The notes beneath the pieces were generated by a model. That model searched no databases and was not told where the DNA came from. It worked only from the letters and a program-made list of their open reading frames with translations. The translations under genes were made by a program, and so were the position numbers. Below are positions 1 through 9,453 of a DNA stretch of 64,000 nucleotides, in pieces. Origin of the DNA: Brevibacillus panacihumi (GTDB taxonomy: Bacteria; Bacillota; Bacilli; Brevibacillales; Brevibacillaceae). The stretch spans positions 1 through 64,000 of the forward strand of contig NZ_RHHT01000062.1 of NCBI RefSeq assembly GCF_003710985.1, written 5' to 3'. Positions within the stretch are counted from its first letter, which is position 1. Every line of letters begins with the position of its first letter.

Positions 1-4
1 GTAA

Positions 5-22
5 GGCGACCAAACGGTCGCC
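5..22. terminator. GC-rich hairpin at the window edge
   Basis: A perfect 7-bp stem (GGCGACC, loop AAAC, GGTCGCC) sits at the very start of the window. No T-run follows on the plus strand, so it may be an mRNA 3' structure of a gene outside the window or a site unrelated to termination. Confidence 0.3.
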
Positions 23-347
23 AGAAAGCGTCAGTTCTCTACTCTACACCCTGAACCGCTTCTTCGAACCGGCTGCTTTTGGCCGCGGTTCCGCCTTTGG
101 AGGGGAGGCGGCCAGGGATGACCACCAGCGAAGATCCCAACCCGCCTGGAGCGTGTTCTCCTTTTTCCTCCCCGCCACTACAGCCTGACCAAAAGGTATT
201 ACCTCACGGCGTAATTTACAGTTACACACATATGAACAAAAGTGTTCAAGGTGCTGAACATGTTTGTTGAGGTGTATGCATCGCCCCAAATTGTTGTTTT
301 TACGCAAAAACGCAAACACTAGCGTGGTAGTCGACAATTGTGCTGAT
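23..347. other. Non-coding leader region upstream of rocA
   Basis: About 325 bases with no convincing gene; the short open frames on both strands lack ribosome sites. It contains a TGAACA/TGTTCA palindrome (listed separately) about 100 bp upstream of the sigma-54 promoter, the usual place for enhancer sites of a sigma-54 activator. No known riboswitch was recognised. Confidence 0.5.
233..266. promoter_or_regulatory. Candidate enhancer sites for a sigma-54 activator
   Basis: TGAACA (233-238), a 4-base gap, then its exact inverse TGTTCA (243-248). A second, imperfect copy TGAACATGTTTG follows at 255-266. The pair lies 80-115 bp upstream of the -24 element. In Bacillus, RocR binds upstream dyads to activate sigma-54-dependent arginine catabolism genes. 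That these dyads bind a RocR-like protein is inference. Confidence 0.45.
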
Positions 348-363
348 TGGTATGAACTTTGCA
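348..363 (+). promoter_or_regulatory. Sigma-54 (SigL) -24/-12 promoter of rocA
   Basis: TGGTATGAACTTTGCA matches the sigma-54 consensus TGGCACG-N4-TTGCA. The invariant GG (349-350) and GC (361-362) are separated by the required 10 bases. Transcription should start near 375, leaving a short leader before the ribosome site at 402-408. B. subtilis rocA-type genes are known to use sigma-54. Confidence 0.75.
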
Positions 364-418
364 TAAGTAAGTACAGGAATGGTTTGCAAGAATGGAAATG
401 GAAAAGGAGGCGTCACAT

Positions 419-1966
419 ATGCAAGTAGAATTCAAAAACGAGGCGTTTACCAATTTTGGCTTACCGGAAAATAAACAGGCATTCGAGCAAGCGCTGGCGA
501 AGGTTGAAAGTGAGCTGGGACGCGAATACGACCTGATTATTGGCGGAGAGCGTATCTCTACCGAACGAAAAGTCCGCTCCATCAACCCTTCTGATACAAA
601 GCAAGTCGTGGGCATCGTCTCGCAGGCGAACCAGGAGCTCGCTGAAAAAGCGATGCAGGTAGCTGCAAGCACCTTTGAAACCTGGAAAAAGGTTCCGGGC
701 ACCGAGCGTTCCCGCTATCTCTATAAAGCGGCTGCGATCCTGCGTCGACGCAAGCATGAATTCTCTGCATGGCTGGTAAAAGAGGCAGGGAAAAGCTGGG
801 CAGAGGCAGATGCGGATACCGCGGAAGCGATCGACTTCATGGAGTATTACGGCCGTCAGATGGATAAGCTGTCCCAGCGCCACGACCTGACCCGCATCGC
901 GGATGAGGACAACGAATTGTACTACGTGCCATTGGGTGTTGGTGTCGTGATTCCGCCGTGGAACTTCCCGCTGGCGATCATGGTGGGAATGACCACAGCT
1001 GCTTTGGTGGCAGGCAATACGGTCGTGCTGAAGCCTGCTTCTACGACACCAGTGATCGCTGCCAAATTCATGGAGATTCTCGAAGACGCTGGCGTACCGG
1101 CAGGGGTTGTCAACTTCGTACCAGGCTCCGGAAGCGAGATTGGCGATTATCTCGTCGAGCACACGTCGACTCGCTTTATCAGCTTTACAGGTTCGCGTGA
1201 TGTCGGCCTCCGCATCAACGAATTGGCTGCCAAGCATCGCCCAGGCCAAAAATGGATGAAGCGCCTGATCGCCGAGATGGGTGGCAAGGACTCCATCGTG
1301 GTCGATAGCGATTGCGACATCGAATTGGCTGCGCAGTCCATCGTGGCATCTGCTTTCGGATTCTCCGGACAAAAATGCTCTGCATGCTCGCGTGCAATCG
1401 TGCATCAGGATGTGTACGACCAGGTGCTGGGACGCGTCGTCGAGCTGACCAAGCAACTGACAGTAGGCGACGTGGCTTCCAACGACTACTACACAGGTCC
1501 AGTCGTAGATGACAAAGCCTATCAAAAGATCCTGGAGTACATCGAGATCGGCAAGAAGGAAGGCAAATTGATGGCAGGCGGCGAGAAGGGACCAGAAGGC
1601 GGTTACTTCATCATGCCGACCGTATTTGCGGATGTTGACCCGCAAGCGCGAATCATGCAAGAGGAAATTTTCGGACCGGTAGTTGCTTTCACCAAAGCGA
1701 AAGACTTCGATCACGCGATGGAAATTGCGAATAATACCGAGTACGGACTGACTGGCTCTGTGATCAGCCGCAATCGTGCCCATCTGGAGCGCGCCCGCGA
1801 AGAATTCCATGTCGGCAACCTGTATTTCAACCGCAAGTGCACAGGGGCATTGGTTGGCGTCCATCCATTCGGCGGATTCAACATGTCGGGTACCGATTCA
1901 AAAGCAGGCGGACCGGACTATCTGCTGCTCTTTACGCAAGCGAAGCTGGTTTCGGAAAAATTGTAA
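419..1966 (+). CDS. rocA: 1-pyrroline-5-carboxylate dehydrogenase
   Basis: Oxidises glutamate semialdehyde (P5C) to glutamate with NAD+, the last step of proline and arginine catabolism, in the cytosol. The 515-residue length equals the Bacillus RocA family. Aldehyde dehydrogenase residues are visible: Asn182 in [16 protein letters not shown] near 256, Glu286 in AEMGGKD and the nucleophile Cys320 in [10 protein letters not shown]. The start at 419 is chosen because AAGGAGG lies at 402-408; an in-frame ATG nine codons upstream precedes that site. The sigma-54 promoter points to induction by arginine, ornithine or proline. A paralogous P5C dehydrogenase such as the Bacillus ycgN/putC type is equally possible. 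Confidence 0.93.
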   Translation: MQVEFKNEAFTNFGLPENKQAFEQALAKVESELGREYDLIIGGERISTERKVRSINPSDTKQVVGIVSQANQELAEKAMQVAASTFETWKKVPGTERSRYLYKAAAILRRRKHEFSAWLVKEAGKSWAEADADTAEAIDFMEYYGRQMDKLSQRHDLTRIADEDNELYYVPLGVGVVIPPWNFPLAIMVGMTTAALVAGNTVVLKPASTTPVIAAKFMEILEDAGVPAGVVNFVPGSGSEIGDYLVEHTSTRFISFTGSRDVGLRINELAAKHRPGQKWMKRLIAEMGGKDSIVVDSDCDIELAAQSIVASAFGFSGQKCSACSRAIVHQDVYDQVLGRVVELTKQLTVGDVASNDYYTGPVVDDKAYQKILEYIEIGKKEGKLMAGGEKGPEGGYFIMPTVFADVDPQARIMQEEIFGPVVAFTKAKDFDHAMEIANNTEYGLTGSVISRNRAHLERAREEFHVGNLYFNRKCTGALVGVHPFGGFNMSGTDSKAGGPDYLLLFTQAKLVSEKL

Positions 1967-1973
1967 TGGCAAG

Positions 1974-2004
1974 GAGCTGTCCCAAATGGGATGGCTCTTT
2001 TTTT
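1974..2004 (+). terminator. Rho-independent terminator after rocA
   Basis: GAGCTGTCCCA, loop AA, TGGGATGGCTC, then a run of seven T. It lies just after the rocA stop and, read on the other strand, at the 3' end of the convergent cyclase gene. Confidence 0.85.
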
Positions 2005-2992
2005 AATAACGTGAATCTTTTTTGGAATCCGGTGAGTAGATGATGTACTGGTTGCGCCCTTTCGCCTTCGCGCTATAAAGCGCTTCGTCTGCACAGTTGA
2101 GCAATTCGTCGGCTTGCAGGGCATGGAGCGGATAGAGGGCGATTCCGATGCTCGTGGTGACGGTGAAAGTGGCATCCTGTACCTGCCACGGCTGCTGGAT
2201 CGTGTGCAAAATGCGCGTCGCCACCTCTGCTGCCTGGTCTGGACGAGTCACCCTGCGAAGCACGATGACAAATTCATCCCCGCCCAGACGCGACACAGTA
2301 TCCTCTTCGCGTACACAAGACTTGAGACGTTCTGCCAGCAATTGGAGAAATACATCTCCAGCCTGATGGCCCCAGGTGTCGTTGATCCACTTGAAATAAT
2401 CACAGTCCAAAAACAGAACGGCCACCATTTCCCCGGTGTTTTTGGCATCGTCCAAAGCCCGCTGCAAGTCAAGCTCCAGCAGACGGCGATTCGGCAGGCC
2501 TGTCAGTCCATCGTGGTAGGCCATGAATTCCAGCTTTAATTCCCGTTTCTTGTGTTGGGTAATGTCGCGTGTGACGGCGAATACATGCGTGCAGATCCCT
2601 TCTTTGTTGATCACGGGAGTCAGGAGGGTTTCGCCAATGATTTCATCCTCAGACGTAAAACGAGTAGCTTTTCGGCAGGTGACCGTTTTGGTGTACATGC
2701 GGTTTAACGGGTCTGCTTTTTCCGCTGGATATACATCCTCGAACCGCTTTCCATACGCGCTCTTATCCAATCCGGATACACGCATGGCTGACGGATTCAT
2801 CAATTCGTAACGGAACTGGTATTCACCGTTTGACAGCTCTTCAACGGACATCATAAAAAGCATGTCGGAAATATGTTCAAATAAGTCAGATAAAATATCC
2901 CCATACTGATGGAGAAGTGTTGCAATGTCATGCTTGTCACTGTCTTGTTGCTTTTCACTCCAAGTGTGGTCGTCGCTGCTCTGGTTGCTCAT
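2003..2992 (-). CDS. PAS-GGDEF diguanylate cyclase
   Basis: Expected to make cyclic di-GMP from two GTP. The N-terminal third (about 30-150) looks like a PAS sensor, ending in TRDITQHKKRE, typical of PAS-to-GGDEF linkers. The GGDEF domain covers about 155-325 with DGLTGLPNRR at 161-170 and an intact GGDEF at 237-241. An RxxD inhibitory site (228-231) sits five residues before it, so product feedback is likely. No membrane segment is visible, so it should be a soluble sensor; the ligand is unknown. It is a single gene convergent with rocA, with CAGGAGAT before the ATG. Confidence 0.9.
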   Translation of the reverse strand: MSNQSSDDHTWSEKQQDSDKHDIATLLHQYGDILSDLFEHISDMLFMMSVEELSNGEYQFRYELMNPSAMRVSGLDKSAYGKRFEDVYPAEKADPLNRMYTKTVTCRKATRFTSEDEIIGETLLTPVINKEGICTHVFAVTRDITQHKKRELKLEFMAYHDGLTGLPNRRLLELDLQRALDDAKNTGEMVAVLFLDCDYFKWINDTWGHQAGDVFLQLLAERLKSCVREEDTVSRLGGDEFVIVLRRVTRPDQAAEVATRILHTIQQPWQVQDATFTVTTSIGIALYPLHALQADELLNCADEALYSAKAKGRNQYIIYSPDSKKDSRY

Positions 2993-3208
2993 ATCTGCTT
3001 ATCTCCTGTTTAAGCTTGTTCATTATATTATAGTACAGGCTGTAAACGAATGAAAATGATCTCAAAGGCTGAGGTGCAGGGGTTTACTGGAAGGAAGCGG
3101 AAGTGGTAAAGTAGGGTTATCCATTTTTCCAACCTGTAAAACGCGGACGAACCTTGTCCAGGTGCCGCGATCGAGGTTTTCTTACCGGAGCAAATGAGGA
3201 GTTGTCCT

Positions 3209-4057
3209 ATGCGAAATAAGTTGTTACCAGGCTTGATTCATCGTCTGCCGCAAAATGCGATGTCGCGGACGATGGGCAAAATTACCGCATCGAAATTTAG
3301 CCGTTTGGCGATCCAACGTTACATCCGGCACTACAAGATCGATACCTCAATCGTCGAAAAGCCTGTAAAAGAATACCATACACTGAAAGAGTTTTTTACA
3401 CGCCGTCTCAAACCGGGCACACGTCCCATCGCGCAGGGGGCCGATGTGGTGGCAAGCCCAGTGGACGGGACGATTTCCCATCTGGGAGACATCTGCGAAG
3501 GAACGCTGATCCAGGCAAAGGGCAAAAGCTACAGCGTCGCCGAATTGCTGGGGGGATGCGCGCATGAGGCGGAGCGTTATTACGGAGGCAAGTTTATCAC
3601 CATCTATTTGAGTCCTCGGGACTACCACCGCATTCACATGCCGGTCACCGGAAATCTGATGGGCTACAGCTATCTGCCCGGCAGGCTCTATCCCGTGAAT
3701 CAATTGGGCGTCGAACACGTGGATCGGCTTTTTGCACGCAACGAGCGTCTCGTAACTTACATCCGCACCGATCATCAGGGAGCGGTGGCGGTGGTCAAGG
3801 TAGGGGCGCTGTTTGTTGGAAGCGTCAAGGTCGTCTACAATACGGCCACGACCAACATCAAGCATGGGCAGCAGATGGAAGGGCCGATCGAAGGCACGCC
3901 GCGCTATGAAAAAGGAGCGGAGCTGGGCTGGTTTGAATTTGGCTCTACGGTAATCCTTTTGTTTGAATCCGGTCAGGTGGAATGGGCGCCGGGAGTCGAG
4001 GCAGGAGCCAGCCTGCTGATGGGTCAAAAACTGGCAACCATTCCTGCACAATCCTAA
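3209..4057 (+). CDS. psd: Phosphatidylserine decarboxylase proenzyme
   Basis: Converts phosphatidylserine to phosphatidylethanolamine at the membrane. The proenzyme self-cleaves to create a pyruvoyl group. Family residues are visible: Asp86 in ASPVDG, the HRIHMP histidines near 140-143, and the processing site FGST with the pyruvoyl-forming Ser246. The C-terminal tail after GST is the small alpha chain. The 282-residue start at 3209 has GAGGAG at 3196-3201; an ATG five codons upstream lies inside that site. It appears to be transcribed alone. Confidence 0.93.
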   Translation: MRNKLLPGLIHRLPQNAMSRTMGKITASKFSRLAIQRYIRHYKIDTSIVEKPVKEYHTLKEFFTRRLKPGTRPIAQGADVVASPVDGTISHLGDICEGTLIQAKGKSYSVAELLGGCAHEAERYYGGKFITIYLSPRDYHRIHMPVTGNLMGYSYLPGRLYPVNQLGVEHVDRLFARNERLVTYIRTDHQGAVAVVKVGALFVGSVKVVYNTATTNIKHGQQMEGPIEGTPRYEKGAELGWFEFGSTVILLFESGQVEWAPGVEAGASLLMGQKLATIPAQS

Positions 4058-4064
4058 AAAGCAC

Positions 4065-4139
4065 AAAACGGTCATGACCGTTTTGTTTGACCGCAAGCGG
4101 TCACATCCACTTTTATGAAAAACGTCGAGACGTTTTTCA
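4065..4139. repeat. Three consecutive short palindromes after psd
   Basis: Three perfect or near-perfect inverted repeats in tandem: AAAACGGTCATGACCGTTTT (4065-4084), GACCGC-AA-GCGGTC (4089-4102), and TGAAAAACGTC-GA-GACGTTTTTCA (4116-4139). Together with the terminator at 4151 they form a four-hairpin 3' region. Confidence 0.6.
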
Positions 4140-4150
4140 CAGAAAAAGAT

Positions 4151-4180
4151 GCCCAGACGCATTCGGTCCTGGGCTTTTTT
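4151..4180 (+). terminator. Rho-independent terminator of psd
   Basis: GCCCAG (4151-4156), a 12-base loop, CTGGGC (4169-4174), then six T. It separates psd from the gatC promoter. Confidence 0.8.
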
Positions 4181-4202
4181 CGCTTGCTTCGGAGTGGGAA
4201 AA

Positions 4203-4232
4203 TTGACTCAACGGGCATCTTTCAAGTAAGAT
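4203..4232 (+). promoter_or_regulatory. Sigma-A promoter of gatCAB
   Basis: TTGACT (4203-4208), an 18-base spacer, and TAAGAT (4227-4232), followed by the gatC ribosome site GGAGGT at 4254-4259. This fits a housekeeping promoter for the operon. Confidence 0.65.
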
Positions 4233-4266
4233 CAAAGTTATGTGATACGATTCGGAGGTGGAGAAC

Positions 4267-4557
4267 ATGAGTGCCATTACCCGCAAAGAAGTGGAGCACG
4301 TAGCCAACCTTGCCCGCTTGCAGTTGACAGAAGAAGAGGCAGAGCGATACACGAAGGATCTGAACGCGATTCTTGATTTTGCCGCCAAATTGAACGAGCT
4401 GGACACGTCCCAGGTACAGCCGACCAGCCATGCGACGGATGTGAAGAACGTCATGAGAGAAGACGTGAACAGACCGTCCCTGCCGATTGCGGAAGTGCTG
4501 AAAAACGCCCCTGATCACGAAGACGATCAGTTTAAAGTACCTGCTGTATTTGAATAA
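4267..4557 (+). CDS. gatC: Glutamyl-tRNA(Gln) amidotransferase subunit C
   Basis: Small subunit that binds and stabilises GatA in the GatCAB complex, which converts Glu-tRNA(Gln) (and Asp-tRNA(Asn) in some species) to the amidated form. At 96 residues it has the usual length, and it opens with [20 protein letters not shown], typical of GatC. The start at 4267 follows GGAGGT by seven bases; an upstream in-frame start overlaps that site. First gene of gatCAB, with its own promoter. Confidence 0.97.
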   Translation: MSAITRKEVEHVANLARLQLTEEEAERYTKDLNAILDFAAKLNELDTSQVQPTSHATDVKNVMREDVNRPSLPIAEVLKNAPDHEDDQFKVPAVFE

Positions 4558-4590
4558 CGATCCAGGAGAAAGAGAAGGGAGGAACTTGCT

Positions 4591-6060
4591 GTGTCGCTGT
4601 TTGACAAGCGATTGTCGGAGATACATAGCGCATTGCGCGCGAAGGAATTGTCAGTCACCGATCTGGTACAAGCTTCCGTAGCGAGTATCAAGGAGCATGA
4701 TGATCAGATCAAATCCGTTCTGGAAGTGGATGAGGAGGGTGCCCTCGCTCATGCCCGCAAGCTGGATGAACAGCTCGCCAAAGGGGAAGAGCTTGGGCTT
4801 TTGTACGGTCTGCCGGCCGGATTGAAGGACAATATGGTAACAAAAGGCATCCGTACCACGTGTGCCAGCAAATTTTTGTCCAACTACGACCCCGTCTACG
4901 ATGGAACGGTATCGCAGAAGGTGAAGGAAGCCGGCTCGGTCATCGTCGCCAAGCTCAACATGGACGAGTTCGCCATGGGCGGCTCCAATGAAAATTCCGG
5001 CTTTTTCCCGACGAAAAATCCGTGGAACACAGACTACGTACCGGGCGGCTCCAGCGGCGGTTCTGCTGCAGCGATGGCAGCGCGCCACTTTTACTATACA
5101 CTCGGCTCTGATACAGGCGGCTCGATTCGCCAGCCAGCCGCTTTTTGCGGCGTCGTCGGCTTGAAGCCTACCTATGGTCGCGTATCCCGCTTTGGTCTGG
5201 TAGCCTTTGCATCGTCATTGGATCAGATCGGACCGATTACGAAAAATGTGGAGGACGCAGCTTATGTTCTGCAGGCAATCGCCGGACATGACGCCTATGA
5301 TTCCACATCTGCCAATGTAGAGGTGCCTGACTTCCTTTCTGCTTTGACTGGTGACGTCAAAGGTCTGCGCATCGGTGTGCCGAAAGAACTGATCGGCGAA
5401 GGCATCGATCCAGAGGTGCGGGAAGCTGTTCTGGCGGCTCTGAAGCAGCTGGAGAGCCTGGGCGCGACGTGGAGCGAGGTGTCCATGCCGCATACCGAGT
5501 ACGCTGTGCCTGCTTATTATCTTTTGGCTTCCTCGGAGGCTTCGTCCAACCTGGCCCGCTTTGACGGCGTGCGCTACGGCGTGCGTGCCGACAATGCGGA
5601 CAACCTGATCGAGCTGTACAAGGAATCCCGCAGCCAAGGCTTCGGACCAGAGGTAAAACGCCGGATCATGCTTGGCACCTACGCCTTGTCTTCCGGCTAC
5701 TACGATGCGTACTACAAAAAAGCGCAGCAAGTCCGTACCCTGATCATTCAGGATTTCAACAACATCTTCGCTGACTTTGACGTCATTTTGCACCCGACGA
5801 CACCGACTACCGCATTCAAGATCGGTGAGAAGGTAGACGATCCGGTCAAGATGTACCTGGAAGACATCTGCACCGTTCCGGTCAACCTGGCGGGTCTGCC
5901 AGCGATCAGCGTGCCGTGCGGCTTCGCGAAAAGCGGTCTGCCGATCGGTCTGCAAATCGTCGGCAAGGCGTTTGACGAATCCACTGTGCTGCGTGTGGCG
6001 CATGCCTATGAGCAATCTGTCGGCCATCACCTGCGCAAGCCGGAATGGGTGAGGGGGTAA
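4591..6060 (+). CDS. gatA: Glutamyl-tRNA(Gln) amidotransferase subunit A
   Basis: Amidase-signature subunit that releases ammonia from glutamine for tRNA-dependent amidation. The Ser-cisSer-Lys triad is clear: Lys79 in GLKDNM, Ser154 in [10 protein letters not shown], Ser178 in [10 protein letters not shown]. The 489-residue length is normal. It starts with GTG behind GGGAGG, 33 bases after gatC. Cytosolic, and works with GatB and GatC. Confidence 0.97.
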   Translation: MSLFDKRLSEIHSALRAKELSVTDLVQASVASIKEHDDQIKSVLEVDEEGALAHARKLDEQLAKGEELGLLYGLPAGLKDNMVTKGIRTTCASKFLSNYDPVYDGTVSQKVKEAGSVIVAKLNMDEFAMGGSNENSGFFPTKNPWNTDYVPGGSSGGSAAAMAARHFYYTLGSDTGGSIRQPAAFCGVVGLKPTYGRVSRFGLVAFASSLDQIGPITKNVEDAAYVLQAIAGHDAYDSTSANVEVPDFLSALTGDVKGLRIGVPKELIGEGIDPEVREAVLAALKQLESLGATWSEVSMPHTEYAVPAYYLLASSEASSNLARFDGVRYGVRADNADNLIELYKESRSQGFGPEVKRRIMLGTYALSSGYYDAYYKKAQQVRTLIIQDFNNIFADFDVILHPTTPTTAFKIGEKVDDPVKMYLEDICTVPVNLAGLPAISVPCGFAKSGLPIGLQIVGKAFDESTVLRVAHAYEQSVGHHLRKPEWVRG

Positions 6061-6065
6061 GAGAC

Positions 6066-7502
6066 ATGAGCAAGTACGAAACCGTCATCGGCCTGGAGGT
6101 CCATGCCGAGCTTTCTACGAACAGTAAAATCTTCTGCGGCTGCCCGACCGAATTCGGAGCGCCGCCGAATACCCATACCTGCCCGATCTGTCTGGGCCAT
6201 CCCGGCGTACTGCCGGTGACGAACAAGCAAGCGGTCGAGTTTGCGATGAAAGCGGCGCTCGCCCTCAACTGCGAGATTTCCCGCGAGACCAAATTTGATC
6301 GTAAAAACTACTTTTATCCGGATTCGCCAAAAGCGTATCAAATCTCCCAATTCGATCAGCCAATCGGCTACAACGGCTGGATTGACATCGAGGTAAACGG
6401 CGAGACCAAACGCATCGGGATCACCCGCCTGCACCTGGAAGAGGATGCCGGAAAGCTGACGCACAGCGAATTTGGCGGCGATTCTTTGGTCGACTTCAAC
6501 CGTGTGGGAGTGCCGCTGGTGGAGATCGTCTCCGAGCCAGATATTCGCTCACCCGAGGAAGCGCGCGCGTACCTGGAAAAGCTGAAAGCGATCATCCAGT
6601 ACACAGAAGTATCCGATGTGCGCATGGAGCAAGGCTCGCTGCGCTGCGACGCCAACGTATCGATCCGCCCATATGGTCAGGAAGAATTCGGCACCAAGGC
6701 CGAGCTGAAAAACATGAACTCGTTCCGCAACGTCCAGATGGGTCTGGAATACGAGGTGCAACGCCAGGCAGAAGTCCTCGATTCCGGCGGCAAGGTCGTT
6801 CAGGAGACGCGCCGTTGGGATGAAGCCAACAGAAAAACCGTCTCGATGCGTTCCAAGGAAGAGGCGCATGACTACCGCTACTTCCCGGATCCGGACCTGG
6901 TGCGCATGCAAATTTCCGAAGAGTGGATCGAGGCAGTGCGTGCTTCCATTCCAGAGCTGCCTGACGCCCGCAAGGCACGCTACGTGAACGAGTTCGGCCT
7001 GTCGCAAGCCGATGCCGAGGTGCTCACGATCTCCAAGGAGACGGCTGACTTCTTCGACGAGACCGTGAAGACCGGAGCCGAGCCGAAAGCAGTTGCCAAC
7101 TGGCTGATGGTGGATTTGCTGGCCCATCTGAATGCCAACGACATGGAATTCGCTGACGTGAAAATGACGCCGCATGGCTTGGGCGAAATGATCAAGCTGA
7201 TCGCGGACGGCACGATTTCCTCCAAGATCGCCAAGACCGTCTTCAAAGAGATGATCGAGACAGGCAAAGAGCCGAAGCAGATTGTCGAGGAAAAAGGTCT
7301 GGTGCAGATCAGCGACGAGGGTGCCCTGCGTCAAATCGTCATCGATGCGGTCAATTCCAATCCGCAGGCTGTCGCCGACTACAAGGCGGGGAACCAAAAG
7401 GCTGCCGCCTTCTTCGTCGGACAAGTCATGAAGCAGACCAAAGGCAAAGCCAACCCGCCGATGGTCAACAAGCTAATCGCGGAAGTTTTGAAAGAGATGT
7501 AG
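6066..7502 (+). CDS. gatB: Glutamyl-tRNA(Gln) amidotransferase subunit B
   Basis: Kinase subunit that phosphorylates the glutamyl group on the mischarged tRNA and receives ammonia from GatA. It opens with [15 protein letters not shown] and carries the cysteines of the C-G-C...C-P-I-C zinc site (about 19-40). The C-terminal YqeY-like tail, which binds tRNA, ends with [13 protein letters not shown]. The start at 6066 lies five bases after the gatA stop; an ATG at 6045 is inside gatA. 478 residues. Confidence 0.97.
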   Translation: MSKYETVIGLEVHAELSTNSKIFCGCPTEFGAPPNTHTCPICLGHPGVLPVTNKQAVEFAMKAALALNCEISRETKFDRKNYFYPDSPKAYQISQFDQPIGYNGWIDIEVNGETKRIGITRLHLEEDAGKLTHSEFGGDSLVDFNRVGVPLVEIVSEPDIRSPEEARAYLEKLKAIIQYTEVSDVRMEQGSLRCDANVSIRPYGQEEFGTKAELKNMNSFRNVQMGLEYEVQRQAEVLDSGGKVVQETRRWDEANRKTVSMRSKEEAHDYRYFPDPDLVRMQISEEWIEAVRASIPELPDARKARYVNEFGLSQADAEVLTISKETADFFDETVKTGAEPKAVANWLMVDLLAHLNANDMEFADVKMTPHGLGEMIKLIADGTISSKIAKTVFKEMIETGKEPKQIVEEKGLVQISDEGALRQIVIDAVNSNPQAVADYKAGNQKAAAFFVGQVMKQTKGKANPPMVNKLIAEVLKEM

Positions 7503-7517
7503 AGATGTTTCAAAAAC

Positions 7518-7563
7518 AAAACCTGCCAACATCCCTTTATAGGGGCATGCTGGCAGGTTTCTT
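7518..7563. terminator. Shared terminator between gatB and the sigma-fusion gene
   Basis: AAACCTGCCA ... TGGCAGGTTT with an inner ATCCC/GGGGCAT stem, then CTTTTT. It lies between two convergent genes and is nearly symmetrical, so it can serve both. Confidence 0.8.
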
Positions 7564-7576
7564 TTTGCTGTATCCA

Positions 7577-9325
7577 TTACTCCGATAATGCGTTACGCAT
7601 CTGCTCAAGCAAAACAACAGCTTCCTGTTCCTTCTGCTCGATGGTTTGCAGGATGGCAATCGCTTGCTTGCTGTTTTCGGGATTGTTGGGTTCTCCACCG
7701 GCTGGGAAGGGGAAGAGACGGCACAGCTCGGCGAATTGTTCCGCTATTTTTGCATATAGCTCCGAAGCCTCGCGCATGGCTGGACGAATCGCATCGAAGG
7801 CCTGGTCTGTCCAGGTATCGGCGAGCTCTGTCCAGAACAAGGCGGCATTCTTCCGCGCATCACGGGCAATCGCTGTCGTGTAGGCATTGCCGTTGGGCTC
7901 GATGCCTCCTTGCTGATAGGCCTCCTGCCAGGCCGCATACGCCGCGAGTCCATTGACGGCATTGCCGTGACTGTGCTCCTGCACGCGGTAATGGTTCAGG
8001 ACAGATTCGAGGGCTTGCGTGAGCATCGCGCGCTGCTCGATGTGGCTGGCTTCTCCCACAGACAATACGAACAGCTCTTCCACGATGCCGCGTCCCAGAT
8101 CCTCGTAGGATACGGTCGCATCATGGCCGCAGTTGTCGGCGGCATAAAGGGTCTTTTTCTCATCGTCATATCCGTAAATCAGCCCAAACTCGGGAATGAA
8201 GAGATCCCATGCCAGGACGGGATGACCGCGATCGATGGAGCGGTGGATGAGTTCGAGTGCTTCCGGCAGGGTTTGCGCCAGCTCCCGTTTTTTTCGCGCA
8301 TCCAAAGTGACGAGTCCGGGATCGACGAGATTGGCGTTCGGAGAGGGGTATTCGGATCTTTTTCGCTCGTTGATCGCGTTTGAGGCATACCCCATATTGC
8401 GCAGCCCGCGCTGCAGTACCTCGGTAAAATCAAACATGGTCGGTCCGGCGATGTGAATGTCGCCTGGGACGATAGTAAGACGAAACGCGTGACCGCTCAA
8501 GCCCATCACCATCGGGAAGGACATTTTCTTGCCCGTATTTTCAATGACTCCGGACAAAGCCATCGCGCATGTAATCCAAGTATGCAATTGTGTAGCTTTT
8601 GGTTTTTCCAACATTACCTTTTTCATCGTACCCGCTTCCTTTCGAGAGTTCACGTATTGGTCAACCACGATGCGAGTTTTTTGTTGGATCAGTTTTTTGC
8701 GCGATCGGGACAGGATCTGATAGACGTTGCCCTGGGACATCTGAAACAGTCCGGCAATCTCCTGCGGCGAAAGATGGTCGAAGAAGTGGGATTCTACGAT
8801 GCGTCGCTCGCGCGGGCTCAGGCATCCCAAGAGACCGATAATCATCTGCAGCAGTTCCCGGCGCATCAGGACTTCTTCGGGATTCGAGTCCGCATCGCTT
8901 CCTCGAGGCTCGTTTCTGCCCAGTCTGCGCAAAATGCTGTCCAGATCTCCCCAGTCCGTCTCATCCATCTCCGTCGCCTGGTGCTGCAGACCGGAGAAGA
9001 CCTGCTCTCTCTTCTGAGGCCCCTTGGACAGACGGGTATACGCCTGATTGCGAACAATCCGGTGCAGCCAAGGCAGAAAGCGGCGGCTGTCTGTCAGCGT
9101 TCCCAGATGCAGGAAGGCGCGAATCAGGGCGTCCTGCACAATATCCTCCGCAAGAAAGGACTCCTGCGTATAGCTGCGCGCATACCCATACACCTTCGCC
9201 CGATGCCGTCGCACCAGCTCGCCAAATGCCTCGCGGTCCCCGCTCTTGGCCTGTTCTACCAATTCTTCGTCCGTATGGCTTTGCTGAATTTCCTGCCACG
9301 TATCTCTGTAGATTGTTTTATCCAT
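7577..9325 (-). CDS. ECF-type sigma factor fused to a BtrH/C39-like domain
   Basis: A fusion of 582 residues. Residues 20-100 form sigma region 2 (DIVQDALIRAF at 61-71), and 155-215 form region 4 with an HTH (SPQEIAGLFQMSQGNVYQIL). After a short linker, 235-582 is a large domain of the butirosin BtrH N-terminal/C39-peptidase-like type, with Cys253 (WITCAMAL), GLSGHAFRL near 275-283 and HPVLAWDLFIPEFGLIYGYD. That fold handles peptide or acyl-thioester substrates; here it probably senses a ligand, but this is inference. No anti-sigma gene is adjacent. The start has no strong alternative. A plain ECF factor is normally about 180-200 residues. Confidence 0.75.
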   Translation of the reverse strand: MDKTIYRDTWQEIQQSHTDEELVEQAKSGDREAFGELVRRHRAKVYGYARSYTQESFLAEDIVQDALIRAFLHLGTLTDSRRFLPWLHRIVRNQAYTRLSKGPQKREQVFSGLQHQATEMDETDWGDLDSILRRLGRNEPRGSDADSNPEEVLMRRELLQMIIGLLGCLSPRERRIVESHFFDHLSPQEIAGLFQMSQGNVYQILSRSRKKLIQQKTRIVVDQYVNSRKEAGTMKKVMLEKPKATQLHTWITCAMALSGVIENTGKKMSFPMVMGLSGHAFRLTIVPGDIHIAGPTMFDFTEVLQRGLRNMGYASNAINERKRSEYPSPNANLVDPGLVTLDARKKRELAQTLPEALELIHRSIDRGHPVLAWDLFIPEFGLIYGYDDEKKTLYAADNCGHDATVSYEDLGRGIVEELFVLSVGEASHIEQRAMLTQALESVLNHYRVQEHSHGNAVNGLAAYAAWQEAYQQGGIEPNGNAYTTAIARDARKNAALFWTELADTWTDQAFDAIRPAMREASELYAKIAEQFAELCRLFPFPAGGEPNNPENSKQAIAILQTIEQKEQEAVVLLEQMRNALSE

Positions 9326-9392
9326 CCTGAAAACTCCTCATGATTAGTTGACCTGAACCATAGACTCCCGCTGGGCCGCTTTTCTGACAAAA

Positions 9393-9421
9393 TTGTAAAA
9401 AAAATTGTCCTCACCTATAAT
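9393..9421 (+). promoter_or_regulatory. Promoter of the 119-residue gene
   Basis: TTGTAA (9393-9398), a 17-base spacer, TATAAT (9416-9421). The -35 region overlaps GACAA...TTGTC inverted half-sites (9386-9408), a possible operator in the divergent region shared with the sigma-fusion gene. Confidence 0.5.
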
Positions 9422-9453
9422 AAAAGGAGTTGAACGTAAGGAGGAAGGTAAGC

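Noticed and set aside
45-400. Riboswitch upstream of rocA
   Set aside because: The region has GC-rich stretches, but no glycine, lysine, T-box or other known core was recognised, and most of it lies upstream of the predicted sigma-54 start.
392-418. Upstream ATG of rocA adding nine residues
   Set aside because: The AAGGAGG ribosome site lies after it, and the extension does not fit the 515-residue family length.
461-1864. Long open frame of 467 codons opposite rocA
   Set aside because: No ribosome site, improbable composition, and rocA on the other strand is unmistakable. Such frames are common opposite GC-rich genes.
5215-6030. 271-codon frame opposite gatA, and similar ones opposite gatB, psd and rlmCD
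   Set aside because: Mirror frames of well-identified genes; no starts or recognisable domains.
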